Source: Coprococcus eutactus
GTDB taxonomy: Bacteria; Bacillota; Clostridia; Lachnospirales; Lachnospiraceae
Assembly: GCF_025149915.1 (NCBI RefSeq)
Contig: NZ_CP102278.1
Span: 914,001 to 978,000 of the forward strand
Direction of reading: 5' to 3'
DNA length: 64,000 nt
A model generated the notes under the pieces. The model saw only the letters and a program-made list of their open reading frames with translations, searched no databases and was not told the origin of the DNA. A program made the translations under genes and the position numbers. This document shows, piece by piece, positions 35,306 to 44,947 of this stretch; position 1 is the stretch's first letter, and each line of letters begins with the position of its first letter.

Positions 35306-37735
35306 ATGAATACACCAATTTCATGGATAAAGGCATATGTTCCTGATCTGGACGTGACAGCTCAGGAGTTTGTAGATGCCATGACTCTCTCAGGATCACA
35401 TGTAGAGGGTTACGAACAGAAGGATAAGAATCTTGATAAGATCGTTGTCGGCAAGATTCTCACTATGGAGAAGCATCCAGATGCGGACAAGCTTGTAGTG
35501 TGTCAGGTAGACGTGGGACAGGCAGAGCCTCTCCAGATAGTGACCGGAGCAAAGAATGTAAAGGTTGATGATCTCATCCCACTTGTACTTGACGGTGGTA
35601 AGGTTGCGGCAGCACACGGTGACAACAATGAATACCCTGACGGAATCAAGATCAAGAAGGGTAAGCTCAGAGGAGTTGAGTCAAATGGTATGATGTGCGG
35701 TATAGAGGAGCTTGGTTCATCAAGAGACTTTTACCCAGAGGCACCAGAGGATGGCGTGTATGTATTCCCAGAGGAGTCGGGTGTGAAGCCGGGCGATGAT
35801 GCTGTGAAGGCACTGGGACTCGACGATGTTGTTGTTGAGTACGAGATCACATCCAACAGAGTTGACTGTTTCTCAATGATTGGTATGGCAAGAGAGGCAG
35901 CAGCTACATTTGACAAGCCATTTTACCCACCAGTGGTAACAAAGACAGGAAATGACGAGGACGTCAATGACTATATATCAGTAGAGGTAAAGGATCATGA
36001 CCTCTGCCCTAGATACACAGCAAGGGTTGTCAAGAACCTGAAGATCGGACCTTCACCAAAGTGGATGCAGCAGAGACTTGCTTCACAGGGAATCCGTTCG
36101 ATCAACAATCTTGTCGATATAACAAACTATGTTATGGAAGAGTACGGACAGCCAATGCACGCATATGATCTCAGCACCATAGCTGGCAACAAGATCGTGG
36201 TCCGTCGTGCAAATGACGGAGATACATTTGTAACACTTGATGGACAGGAGAGAAAGCTCGACCATGACGTTCTGATGATCTGTGACGGTGAGAAGGAGAT
36301 TGGTATCGCTGGAATCATGGGTGGTGAGAACTCCATGGTAACAGACAGTATCGATACACTGCTCTTTGAGGCAGCCTGCTTTGATGGAACAAATATCAGA
36401 CTTTCATCGAGAAGAATTGGACTTGCAACTGATGCGGCAGCCAAGTTCACAAAGGGACTTGATCCAAATCTTGCAATGGAGGCAATAGACAGGGCATGTC
36501 AGCTCATCGAGGAGATGGGCGCAGGTGAGGTAGTCGGCGGAGCTGTTGACGTGTATCCAAATCCTGTACAGGACAAGAAGCTTCCATTTGAGCCTGACAA
36601 GATGAATGCGCTTCTCGGAACAGAGGTTGAGCCTGAGAAGATGCTGTACTACTTCGGCAGACTTGGTCTCACATACGATGCAGAGACAAACACTCTGGAT
36701 GTGCCAAGCTTCAGACAGGATCTGAACTGCATGGCAGATCTGGCAGAGGAGGTTGCAAGATTTTACGGATACGACAACATTCCTGTATCACTTCCAAGAG
36801 GTGAGGCAACAGTTGGTAAGCTCCCATACGACCAGATGATCAATGCCATCGCAAGGGATGTCCTTGAGGCAAATGGTTTCTCGGGCGGTATGTGCTACTC
36901 ATTTGAGAGCCCTAAGGTATTTGACAAGCTGCTTCTTCCTGCTGACAGCGAGTTCAGAAAGACAGTTACAATAGCAAATCCTCTCGGTGAGGACTTCAGT
37001 ATCATGAGAACAGTATCACTGAACGGTGTTCTCACATCACTGGCAACAAATTATAATAGAAAGAACAAGATTGCAAGACTTTATGAGTTCGGAAATGTAT
37101 ACCTTCCAAAGTCACTTCCACTCACAGAGCTTCCAGAGGAGAGAATGAAGCTGACCATCGGTATGTATGGCCAGGGAGATTTCTTCGATCTCAAGGGTGT
37201 TCTCGAGGAACTGACAGATAAGGTTGGACTTAAGGGTCAGGTGACATACGAGCCTGAGTCGGAGTACACATTCCTTCATCCGGGCCGTCAGGCAAAGCTC
37301 AAGAAGGGCAAACTGACAATTGGATTTATCGGACAGGTACATCCTGAGGTATGTGACAACTACAACCTTAAGGGTGAGGTATATGTGGCAGTCATCGATA
37401 TGCCTACACTGGTTATGCTTTCAAACTTCGATACCAAGTACGAGGGAATCGCAAAGTTCCCGGGAAGTACAAGAGACCTGAGTCTTGTTGTGAACAAGGA
37501 AATATTTGTCGGACAGATAGAGGAAGTCATAAAGAAATGTGGTGGCAAGCTGCTTGAGAGCTACAAGCTCTTCGATGTATACGAGGGTGAGCAGATCGCA
37601 AAGGGCAAGAAGTCAGTGGCTTACACAATGACATTCCGTGCTAAGGATAGAACACTTGAGACGTCAGAGGTCGATGGAATCATTGCCAAGATCCTCAAGG
37701 AGCTCGGCAAGCTCGGAATCGAGATCAGAGCGTAA
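35306..37735 (+). CDS. pheT: Phenylalanine-tRNA ligase beta subunit
   Basis: The 809-residue non-catalytic/editing subunit is of full family length. Domains in order: B1 with MNTPISWIKAYVPDLD; an OB-fold EMAP-like tRNA-binding domain (HPDADKLVVCQVDVGQ); the B3/B4 editing domain (EITSNRVDCFSMIGMARE and GIAGIMGGENS); B5; the class II-like core (AEEVARFYGYDNIP); and the C-terminal ferredoxin-fold anticodon-binding domain (FPGSTRDLSLVVNK). AAAGGAG precedes the ATG. It is expressed with pheS despite the 287-base spacer, as no terminator separates them. Confidence 0.96.
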   Translation: MNTPISWIKAYVPDLDVTAQEFVDAMTLSGSHVEGYEQKDKNLDKIVVGKILTMEKHPDADKLVVCQVDVGQAEPLQIVTGAKNVKVDDLIPLVLDGGKVAAAHGDNNEYPDGIKIKKGKLRGVESNGMMCGIEELGSSRDFYPEAPEDGVYVFPEESGVKPGDDAVKALGLDDVVVEYEITSNRVDCFSMIGMAREAAATFDKPFYPPVVTKTGNDEDVNDYISVEVKDHDLCPRYTARVVKNLKIGPSPKWMQQRLASQGIRSINNLVDITNYVMEEYGQPMHAYDLSTIAGNKIVVRRANDGDTFVTLDGQERKLDHDVLMICDGEKEIGIAGIMGGENSMVTDSIDTLLFEAACFDGTNIRLSSRRIGLATDAAAKFTKGLDPNLAMEAIDRACQLIEEMGAGEVVGGAVDVYPNPVQDKKLPFEPDKMNALLGTEVEPEKMLYYFGRLGLTYDAETNTLDVPSFRQDLNCMADLAEEVARFYGYDNIPVSLPRGEATVGKLPYDQMINAIARDVLEANGFSGGMCYSFESPKVFDKLLLPADSEFRKTVTIANPLGEDFSIMRTVSLNGVLTSLATNYNRKNKIARLYEFGNVYLPKSLPLTELPEERMKLTIGMYGQGDFFDLKGVLEELTDKVGLKGQVTYEPESEYTFLHPGRQAKLKKGKLTIGFIGQVHPEVCDNYNLKGEVYVAVIDMPTLVMLSNFDTKYEGIAKFPGSTRDLSLVVNKEIFVGQIEEVIKKCGGKLLESYKLFDVYEGEQIAKGKKSVAYTMTFRAKDRTLETSEVDGIIAKILKELGKLGIEIRA

Positions 37736-37814
37736 TATCTGGGCTGCACTGCATGGAAGCCAGGCATGCGGTGTAGATTCTGCTTAAGATGATCGATACT
37801 ATATATTTTAAATA

Positions 37815-37877
37815 CCACCCGGTAACAGATCGCAAATGAGGTGTACCTCAGAAGGTCTGTTACCGGGTGGCATTTTT
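37815..37877 (+). terminator. Terminator after pheT
   Basis: CCACCCGGTAACAGA (37815-37829) and TCTGTTACCGGGTGG (37856-37870) form a 15-bp perfect stem, with a small GAGGT-GT-ACCTC hairpin inside, then CATTTTTAT. Confidence 0.88.
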
Positions 37878-38127
37878 ATGTTGAATGCTGAGAGACGGGA
37901 TGGTAAGGTATGTAAAAGGATTTTTACACTGTATCCGGGGCAAGGACAAAGCCTTTTGATGGAAAAGATGTGATATGGGTGTTAGCATTTGCTCAGATAG
38001 AGAACTCAGAGTGATTGCATGGACATGAATTTATGTGCATCAGGCAGACATATGATGACGCAGACGCCACGCGAAGCACCTATATATCTGCTCTATTCTG
38101 TGATAAAGGAGGTAAAAGAGGAAAAAC

Positions 38128-38256
38128 ATGGAGATTGGAAATAAGATAAAGGAAGCGAGAAATGGAGCTGGGTTAACCCAGGATCAGGCTGCTGAGAAGA
38201 TTATGGTTTCGAGGCAGACGATATCCAACTGGGAAACTGGAGTTTCCCATAGTTAA
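38128..38256 (+). pseudogene. 5' part of an XRE-family regulator gene cut by the mobile element
   Basis: The frame starts at ATG 38128 (AGAGGA upstream) and reads MEIGNKIKEARNGAGLTQDQ, then VSRQTISNWETG, a complete XRE helix-turn-helix. After 38237 it enters the element and stops at 38256 (42 residues in all). Joining 38128-38237 to 51842-52325 restores the frame as NWETG-KTMPDIASVIKMSD with no lost base. The 250 bases upstream of it, back to the pheT terminator, show no gene. The short HTH peptide may still be made. Confidence 0.9.
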
Positions 38257-38261
38257 AGATA
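38231..38261. other. attL of the mobile element
   Basis: GGGAAACT-GG-AGTTTCCC (38231-38248) is a perfect 8-bp dyad that includes the left GGGAAAC repeat, followed by ATAGTTAAAGATA, which reappears inverted at the right end. Confidence 0.75.
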
Positions 38262-38305
38262 CCACACCAAATATAACGAATCCACGCTTATATGATACTG
38301 CATGA

Positions 38306-38358
38306 AAAAAGGTACTTGATAAAAGCAATGAAGCGCAATATCAAGTACCTTTTTGATT
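38306..38358. terminator. Bidirectional terminator at the left end of the element
   Basis: AAAAAGGTACTTGATA (38306-38321) and TATCAAGTACCTTTTT (38339-38354) form a 16-bp perfect stem. It would end the minus-strand transporter operon and also shield the element from host transcription. Confidence 0.88.
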
Positions 38359-38390
38359 TGTTTTTTACATGGTTATTAAGAGAATTACTC

Positions 38391-41021
38391 TTATTCCGAA
38401 GTCCTCAATCGTTCCACCACAGTTCCTTTGTTAAAGAAGTGGAGAACGATCAGCGGAATGACCGCAGCCAGCAACAGATAAAGCACGCCGATGACCAAAG
38501 CTGGAACCAATGTAATGTGCAGAGTAAAGAACCACATAGATGGCGAGTTCAAGACATTTTTCAGCACCGTCACAGCAAGCAGCAGCGCAACCACTCCACC
38601 AATGATGTCTGCACCAGCGGCATAGTAAACGCCTTCATAAACCATCAGCCTTTGAAGCTGGCGATTTGTCATACCGATACTCTGCATAGTCGCAAACTCA
38701 TGGCGACGGGTAATAATATTGGTGATGATCATATTTGTAAAGTTAATCAATCCTGCCAATGCCATGATACAGCCAATCAGACTACCTACAACCCAAACCA
38801 TACTTGCAACAGAATTTAATTGTTCTTTCAGTAATTTTGTTGAGGTATAGGTAACAGAGGGGTTCTTTTCAACATAACTGCTCAGAAAGTCCTCCATTTG
38901 CGGATGCAGAGAAGCATCCATATTAAATCCATAGTTCAACAGGGTCGGGGTCGTGTAAATCTGTTTGAATACGGTGTCTGGTAAATACACAAAAGGCGCA
39001 TCGCCGCCAATATGCATCGTAGCCGTAGTTGTTGTCGGCGTTTCGTCCTCAGTCCCAACGGTGCAGGCTTTTGCCAGAATTGTGCAGGTTTTGACTAACT
39101 CACCATCCCTGTAAAAAGAAATGCTATCACCGATCTGCAACTGCTCTGACAGGGATGTTGTTTTCGGGCCACCACTCAGTCGGTCTAATCGGTTTCCGAT
39201 AATGACATATTCTCCGGTTAGCATTTTCTGTTTCAGTACATTAGGATCTGTTTCACCATCATAAATCATCATGTCAGACCAAAAATGTTCGGAAGCGCCA
39301 TAGACATTTCCAAAGAAAAGATTTTCTGCATCCGGGGCAGTATTCAGCGCATAATTCCCGAAAGACTTGCTAATCCCATTTTCATATTCAAAAGTATTTG
39401 TGCAAGTAAGTCCCTCAAAGCCGTAATCCACAAGCACGTTACCGTCATCTACGGTGTTACGGTAAAGATACCGTTCTTCTTCCAGACCGTTCTGCTCACG
39501 GATCATATCTACTACTTGCTGTGGAAGTGCATCTTCGTGATGTCTAAAGCCCTCCTGAACATTGACTGCAATCGAATTGTAGACGGTAAAATCTGTTTTT
39601 GTTGTGCGGGTAATCCACTTTTCTTCATCCATACTCTGTGTCACGATGATAATAGAGTTGAACAGAACGATACACAAAAGCATAGAAACAACAATGAATA
39701 CACAACGGCGTCTGTTACGTCCTAAGTTAGAAAATGCCATGTGAGAGAGCTTTGCTCCACTGATTCGTGTAACCGTTTTCTTTTTATAATCATCCTGCTC
39801 CGTATAACGAATTGCCTCCATGGGAGATACTTTTGATGCCTTTTTGGCCGGTTTGCGGGTACTGATAAACACTGTCAAAATCGTAAACAATGCGGCTATA
39901 ACAAATAGCATAGGAGATGCCGATGCCTGCAAACTTGCCGTAGAATACTCATAACTGAAAATTCGCATTACTACCGGAAGCAACGCCCTGCCTGCAAAGA
40001 ACCCGGCAATTAAACCGATCGGCAGACCGATTAGGGTCAGCCATACCGCCTGCCGATTGACGATGCTTTTAATTTGCCGTGTAGAAGTACCAATCATCCT
40101 CAATAAGCCATATTGCCGAACATCCTGCATAACGGAAATATCAAAAATATTATAAATCAGCAGATAGCCACACAATACAAACATCAAAACAAATACTACG
40201 GCAAATAAGATGGACTCCGAAGAAATCATGGCTTTTCCCATCTGGTTTTCAACAGAGAGGATAAAGTTATCGGCAGACATATCCTCTGGATTGCCGCCGA
40301 TGGAGTAGACAAAGCTATCCATCTGCTCCTGAATGTTCGTCTTGTCTTTCAGCACAACTTCAGAAAAAGTAACCCCTGAGATTTCTCCATCCACTGCGTG
40401 GGTATTTTTCACCACATCCGGATTATCTTTTACAAACTGCTCTGAGAGAATCGCCACGCTGACCGTATCGTTGCTTGCTTCCCACCAACCGGAAAGCACC
40501 ATATCATAATGATAGGTTTTTCCCCGCAGTTCAAATTCCAGAGGAACTTCTGCTCCGATCTCCGGTTCCACACCAAGGGCCTTCAAAGCCAGTTCGGTAG
40601 TAGCAATTTCATTCGCCTTTTCCGGCGCTGAACCATGCGTTGGCACGCAGAATGTAAGTTCCTGCTGTATGCTGTCAGCATAGTTTAATTCAACAGAATG
40701 ACCCACGGCGTTGCTTGCATATCCAATCGTCCGCCGATGACCTGCCTGCTCCACAAAATCACTGTTTTTCAGTTGCTCAAATTGCTCCTCTGTCATATAG
40801 CCGAAGGTTCCATCTCCCTTGCTGCCTTTCTGCATCTGCATAGAGAGCTGCATGGAGGATACCATGTTAAATGCCAGTGAAGTGATGGATGTAAACAAAA
40901 ATGCTGTCAGAACGATCGCAAGAATCGCCGCCAGATTACGAACCTTATTCTTCTTGAAATATTGTTTAGACAGCCGCTTGATGGTTTTTGTATTATTATT
41001 GCCAAATAGAATGTCATTCAT
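38391..41021 (-). CDS. ABC transporter permease with two FtsX domains
   Basis: An 876-residue membrane component. Topology by eye: one helix near the start (residues about 20-42), a large outside domain (about 45-255), three helices around an FtsX domain (DVRQYGLLRMIGTSTRQIKS cytoplasmic loop), a fifth helix (RRCVFIVVSMLLCIVLFNSI), a second large outside domain, and three final helices with the matching FtsX loop EFATMQSIGMTNRQLQRL. This duplicated layout occurs in SalY/BceB/MacB-type exporters or flippases, often acting on antimicrobial peptides. The in-frame ATG at 41096 lies inside the ATPase gene. GGGGGCGGG just before ATG 41021 supports the shorter start. Confidence 0.88.
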   Translation of the reverse strand: MNDILFGNNNTKTIKRLSKQYFKKNKVRNLAAILAIVLTAFLFTSITSLAFNMVSSMQLSMQMQKGSKGDGTFGYMTEEQFEQLKNSDFVEQAGHRRTIGYASNAVGHSVELNYADSIQQELTFCVPTHGSAPEKANEIATTELALKALGVEPEIGAEVPLEFELRGKTYHYDMVLSGWWEASNDTVSVAILSEQFVKDNPDVVKNTHAVDGEISGVTFSEVVLKDKTNIQEQMDSFVYSIGGNPEDMSADNFILSVENQMGKAMISSESILFAVVFVLMFVLCGYLLIYNIFDISVMQDVRQYGLLRMIGTSTRQIKSIVNRQAVWLTLIGLPIGLIAGFFAGRALLPVVMRIFSYEYSTASLQASASPMLFVIAALFTILTVFISTRKPAKKASKVSPMEAIRYTEQDDYKKKTVTRISGAKLSHMAFSNLGRNRRRCVFIVVSMLLCIVLFNSIIIVTQSMDEEKWITRTTKTDFTVYNSIAVNVQEGFRHHEDALPQQVVDMIREQNGLEEERYLYRNTVDDGNVLVDYGFEGLTCTNTFEYENGISKSFGNYALNTAPDAENLFFGNVYGASEHFWSDMMIYDGETDPNVLKQKMLTGEYVIIGNRLDRLSGGPKTTSLSEQLQIGDSISFYRDGELVKTCTILAKACTVGTEDETPTTTTATMHIGGDAPFVYLPDTVFKQIYTTPTLLNYGFNMDASLHPQMEDFLSSYVEKNPSVTYTSTKLLKEQLNSVASMVWVVGSLIGCIMALAGLINFTNMIITNIITRRHEFATMQSIGMTNRQLQRLMVYEGVYYAAGADIIGGVVALLLAVTVLKNVLNSPSMWFFTLHITLVPALVIGVLYLLLAAVIPLIVLHFFNKGTVVERLRTSE

Positions 41022-41034
41022 AGTCCCGCCCCCT

Positions 41035-41700
41035 TTACTGCACGATCTTGCCATCCTCAATCCGAATGATACGGTCGGCAAGCTGGGCAATCTCATTATT
41101 ATGAGTAATCATCACGAGGGTTTGGTGGAATTTCTGACTTGTGGTTTTCAAAAGCCCCAGCACATCAGCGCTGGTCTTGCTGTCCAGGTTGCCGGTGGGT
41201 TCATCAGCCAAAACAATAGCGGGTTTTGACACCAAGGCGCGGGCAATGGCTACGCGCTGCTGCTGACCGCCGGAGAGGTTATTGGGCATATTGTTCAGCT
41301 TATCCTCCAGCCCCAGCATCTGAACAACTTCTTTCATAAACTTCTTGTCTACCTTGTTTCCGTCCAGCTCCACAGGCAGCACGATGTTTTCATAGACATT
41401 TAGCACCGGAACCAGATTGTAGTTCTGGAAGATGAAGCCGATCTTTCTCCTACGGAAGATAGTAAGCTGCTCATCTTTTAATGTGGAGAGTTCACGCCCA
41501 TCCACAATAACCTTGCCGGAGGTAGGCACATCCAGCCCGCCAATCATATTCAGTAGTGTAGATTTACCGCTGCCGGAGGTTCCTACGATAGCAACAAATT
41601 CGCCCTTTTCAATGGAGAGGGTCACACCATCCAAGGCTCTGGTAATGTTCGGCTTTGCACCATAATATTTTTTCAGTTCAGTCGTTTGCAAAATGCTCAT
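41035..41700 (-). CDS. ABC transporter ATP-binding protein
   Basis: A 221-residue ATPase of the MacB/LolD/BceA class. Walker A is GTSGSGKST, the Q-loop is in [12 protein letters not shown], the signature is [15 protein letters not shown], Walker B is [14 protein letters not shown] and the H-loop is VMITHNN. It energises the permease encoded 13 bases downstream. ATG 41700 is chosen because AAGGATGG lies about 10 bases upstream; the ATG at 41712 would begin within that site. It is the third gene of the minus-strand cargo operon that follows the two-component genes. Confidence 0.92.
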   Translation of the reverse strand: MSILQTTELKKYYGAKPNITRALDGVTLSIEKGEFVAIVGTSGSGKSTLLNMIGGLDVPTSGKVIVDGRELSTLKDEQLTIFRRRKIGFIFQNYNLVPVLNVYENIVLPVELDGNKVDKKFMKEVVQMLGLEDKLNNMPNNLSGGQQQRVAIARALVSKPAIVLADEPTGNLDSKTSADVLGLLKTTSQKFHQTLVMITHNNEIAQLADRIIRIEDGKIVQ

Positions 41701-41823
41701 AAAGAACACCATCCTTTCTTTTTGATAAATCCATTATAACGACCAAACCTCACAGAAATGTCACAGCCAGCATAATAAATTGCCCTGAAATGTCACAATC
41801 CTGTGACATTTCAAAAAAACAGG

Positions 41824-42855
41824 TTATTCATGGGGAAGAAAAACGGAGAATGTTGAACCTGTTCCTACTTGAGAAGTTACTTGTATATAACCGTTCTGTA
41901 AGCTAATAATTTCCCTTGCAAGATACAACCCAATGCCGATTCCCTCTATATCGTGGACATCTTCTTCCCGATAAAAGCGCCTAAAAATTGCTCCTTGCTG
42001 GTTTTCGGGAATACCTTTGCCGGTATCGGTAATGCTGACTTTCAGGTGCATTTCCCAGCTTTCAACGCAAACACGAATAGAACCGTACTCCGGCGTGTAC
42101 TTAACTGCATTATCCAATATGTTAAATAAGGCTTCTGCTGTCCATTTGCGGTCATGGGAAACAACCAATGTTTCCGGGCAGTTTACTTCAACTTGTATGT
42201 GCTTTCTTTCAGCGTTCAGAAAAATACCGCCCAGCGCCATAGCAAGAGTATCATAGATAGGCTGCTGTTTCTTTTCAAGTGAGATAACGCCAGTTTCAAG
42301 TCGGGAAGTTTTTATCATAGCCTGCATTAAGAAATCCAGTTTATCAAGCTGTGTGCCACTGGCAAGTAGAAATTCCCGCTGTTTATCCGGTGGCACTTCT
42401 TGTTCTAATAAGGTGGCATTTATCATTTTTAAGTTTGCTATCGGTGTCTTTACCTGATGAGAAATATCGGAAATTAACTCCTGTAAGTCAGCTCGTTCAC
42501 TGGCAACGCTGTTTTTGCTTTCCTGCATAACCTCATAAAGACGCACCAGCCGATGATTGATTTTATAAAATAGGTTTTCTTCTTCGGCAACCTGTGATAC
42601 ATCTATTTTTCCATTCATCATTTCGTCTAAGGTGCAGCAAAGCATTTCAGAAAACAAAGTCAGCTTTCGCCGTATCAGTATCACAAAAGCAGTAACACAA
42701 AGTAGAAAAAGCAGACCAAAAGCCATGCTACAAAATACCACAGACATTTCTTTGGTCAGGATATATAGAACCGAAAACATGACCACTGATAAAAGTAAAA
42801 TGGTAGTTGCCAGTATTATGCAGACTTTATTTAAGGAGAGTTTTTTTGAAATCAT
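41824..42855 (-). CDS. Sensor histidine kinase without an extracellular domain
   Basis: A 343-residue kinase. Two membrane helices at about 10-30 and 38-60 are joined by only a few residues (TKEMSV), so it lacks a periplasmic-type sensor, as in BceS-like intramembrane-sensing kinases. Then come a HAMP-like linker, the dimerisation/phospho-acceptor helix with DISHQVKTPIANLKM (His in the H-box), an N-box NILDNAVKYTPE, G1 DTGKGIPE and G2 GIGIGLYLAREI. Its ATG overlaps the regulator's stop codon (ATGA), and GGAGG lies upstream. It probably switches on the adjacent transporter when a peptide antibiotic is present. Confidence 0.9.
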   Translation of the reverse strand: MISKKLSLNKVCIILATTILLLSVVMFSVLYILTKEMSVVFCSMAFGLLFLLCVTAFVILIRRKLTLFSEMLCCTLDEMMNGKIDVSQVAEEENLFYKINHRLVRLYEVMQESKNSVASERADLQELISDISHQVKTPIANLKMINATLLEQEVPPDKQREFLLASGTQLDKLDFLMQAMIKTSRLETGVISLEKKQQPIYDTLAMALGGIFLNAERKHIQVEVNCPETLVVSHDRKWTAEALFNILDNAVKYTPEYGSIRVCVESWEMHLKVSITDTGKGIPENQQGAIFRRFYREEDVHDIEGIGIGLYLAREIISLQNGYIQVTSQVGTGSTFSVFLPHE

Positions 42856-43535
42856 TTTTGCGCTCCTCCAATCCACATATAGCCCATACCGTAAACGGTT
42901 TTGATGTAGGAATGCTGGTTCGTTTCAATTTTACTGCGGATGCGGCTGATCGTTGTGGTTAGTGCGTGTTCATCCACATAATTTTCATCTACATCCCACA
43001 GCTTTTCAAGCAATACCTGACGTGTCAGGACAGTTTGAGAATTTCTTGTCAGCACTTTTAATAAACGATATTCCAACGATGTAAGGGTAATCGGCTGTCC
43101 TGCGAGACAGGCTGATAATTCGGAAAAATTGATATACAAATTCCCGTCATCGTAGAAATCGCCGCCGGATTGTGCTGAAATGCGGTTCAGTAAAGCAGAT
43201 ACTTTCTTTTGGAACACGCTGATAGGAAAGGGCTTTGTTACATAATCATCTGCGCCCAATTCAAATCCTTTCAGCATATCGCTTTCCATATCATTTGCGG
43301 TTAGAAAAATCACGGCGGTATCAGGACGGCGTTCTTTTACCTCATGGCATATATCAAACCCGTTCCCATCTGGCAGATTGACATCCAAAACGATTAAATC
43401 ATAATCCTGTTTTTCAAGAAATCTTATGGCAACAGCCTTTGACATAGCCCCATCCACGGAATATCCGACAGCCGACAGATTATAGCTTAATGTCTTATTC
43501 AAAAGCTGGTCATCTTCAACAACCAGTATTCGCAT
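42852..43535 (-). CDS. OmpR/PhoB-family response regulator
   Basis: A 227-residue regulator. The receiver domain begins MRILVVEDDQLLNKTLSYNL, with the phospho-acceptor Asp in IVLDVNLPDGNG (about 51), Thr in FLTAND and Lys in DDYVTKPF. The C-terminal winged-helix domain (about 125-222) ends HSYIKTVYGMGYMW. The gene is first in the operon regulator-kinase-ATPase-permease. AAAGGATG precedes the ATG, and a 60-base gap upstream separates it from the DUF6076-like gene on the same strand. Confidence 0.93.
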   Translation of the reverse strand: MRILVVEDDQLLNKTLSYNLSAVGYSVDGAMSKAVAIRFLEKQDYDLIVLDVNLPDGNGFDICHEVKERRPDTAVIFLTANDMESDMLKGFELGADDYVTKPFPISVFQKKVSALLNRISAQSGGDFYDDGNLYINFSELSACLAGQPITLTSLEYRLLKVLTRNSQTVLTRQVLLEKLWDVDENYVDEHALTTTISRIRSKIETNQHSYIKTVYGMGYMWIGGAQK

Positions 43536-43604
43536 AGTATCACATCCTTTTTCTTTTTATAGTATCAGCAAAATGTCACAGAAACCTCACAACGAGAAAA
43601 AAAT

Positions 43605-44645
43605 TTAATATTCTGTCAGTTCCACAATTACATTACTCTGCTGATACAGCCAGTCCGTAAATTCTTTCGGGCTGGCTGTTCCTGTTTTTACAGTCTTTTT
43701 TCTCTGTAAGGCTTCTTTCTTAAAGTCGGAAAAGGCAGCCTGTATTTTTTCCAGACGGTCAGCCGGAAAGCCTGCGGTATTTTTTGCCCGGTTTATTTTG
43801 TTGCGCCAGTTCTGGCATTCATTTTTATAAAGCAGGTCATAGTTATTTTCTCTTGCCCTCTCGTCAAATTCCCGTTTGTTCTGAAGCGCCTGTGCTTTGC
43901 GGCACTTGTCGCTGCACAGCTCATACCGCTGGCTCTTTGCCAGAAAATATTTCCCGCAGACCTTGCACTGCCGGAAGCAAAGCCCCCAGTCATTCAGCCG
44001 GTTCAAATAATAGGTAATCAACGGGTAGAGGGACGCATAGGCAGACACACATTCTTCTGTGCGCCGGTTGTCCGGGAACCAGAGGTCAAGCCGGGTATCT
44101 TCTGACGGTGCGCCTTTGAAATAAAGGCTGCCAGCTTGAAAATGTTTCGGTTTTCCTGTCTCCCTGTCAAAGCTCATGGCTTCGTTATGGAATACCCCGG
44201 TCAGGCTGCTCATTTTATCCATGAAGCGGTCACAGGCAGCGTTACGGTCACGGGGTTCTCTGGCAAGCAGATAGCTGTTCCAGATACGGAACGCTACATA
44301 CATTTTCAGAGGATCGTTGCTAAGATATTTTCCCCAGAGAAATTCGCTTGCCGCCTGCTCCAGCTCCGGCTGTTTCCATCTGTTGGAGTGGAGGGCTTGC
44401 CGCAGCGGAGAAAGCCCATATAAGTTCCAATCTCTGTCCGTGTCATGCTCAAAGTTTATCAAAAAAGTTCCCAGTGGGCGTGTCATATCACAAAGCACCT
44501 CTGCGTTTTGGCTCCCGTTCAGCCGGAAGCGGATCTGCTGTTCTTCCCCAATCAAAATCCGCTCTTTCATTTTCTTCCTGTCCAGCGTCAGGACAAACAA
44601 AATCCTCTCAAAACATGGCTCATGCCGTATAAACTGATTCTCCAT
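43605..44645 (-). CDS. DUF6076-like protein with a C-terminal zinc-binding motif
   Basis: A 346-residue protein of unknown function, common in Lachnospiraceae mobile elements; the DUF6076 name is from memory. The first 220 residues are mixed alpha/beta and helical. The last third contains CKVCGKYFLAKSQRYELCSD with CRKAQA following, a C-x2-C...C-x3-C zinc site resembling those near the end of CGNR-type proteins, and then a Lys/Arg-rich helix. AGGGGA lies before ATG 44645. The longer frame to 44777 includes a stretch without ribosome site and is not used. A regulatory or nucleic-acid-binding role is a guess. Confidence 0.65.
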   Translation of the reverse strand: MENQFIRHEPCFERILFVLTLDRKKMKERILIGEEQQIRFRLNGSQNAEVLCDMTRPLGTFLINFEHDTDRDWNLYGLSPLRQALHSNRWKQPELEQAASEFLWGKYLSNDPLKMYVAFRIWNSYLLAREPRDRNAACDRFMDKMSSLTGVFHNEAMSFDRETGKPKHFQAGSLYFKGAPSEDTRLDLWFPDNRRTEECVSAYASLYPLITYYLNRLNDWGLCFRQCKVCGKYFLAKSQRYELCSDKCRKAQALQNKREFDERARENNYDLLYKNECQNWRNKINRAKNTAGFPADRLEKIQAAFSDFKKEALQRKKTVKTGTASPKEFTDWLYQQSNVIVELTEY

Positions 44646-44947
44646 CCCTATCCCCTGCCTTTGTTTATGGTAATTATATAATTCGGTTATATCTGTTACA
44701 CTCATGGTATCGCAGAAGCATTGTTTTGTCAAGGATAGTCCGCTATGATGATTGCAGTTGGTAATTTCGTGCCACACAGTACCTTGACAAGTGAATGACC
44801 GTCCAAAAGGGATATGACCGGCAGGAGAAGTGACGCATCCGGCGCACCAATGCAGGGAAACACCGCAGGAATGGGGCAGGAAAACGGCTTTTGGGGAGAA
44901 CGGCAGCAGGAAGCATTTTAACCTATTTGATTTATGGGAGGAACAGA
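44646..44947. other. Divergent intergenic region inside the element
   Basis: The region holds no gene. On the minus strand TTGACA (44732-44727) is followed after 17 bases by TACCAT (44709-44704), a possible promoter for the DUF6076-like gene. A plus-strand promoter for the excisionase-like gene could not be fixed. Confidence 0.35.

Noticed and set aside
38292..38819. Plus-strand frame of 175 codons at the left end of the element
   Set aside because: It runs antisense through a terminator and the conserved FtsX permease C-terminus.
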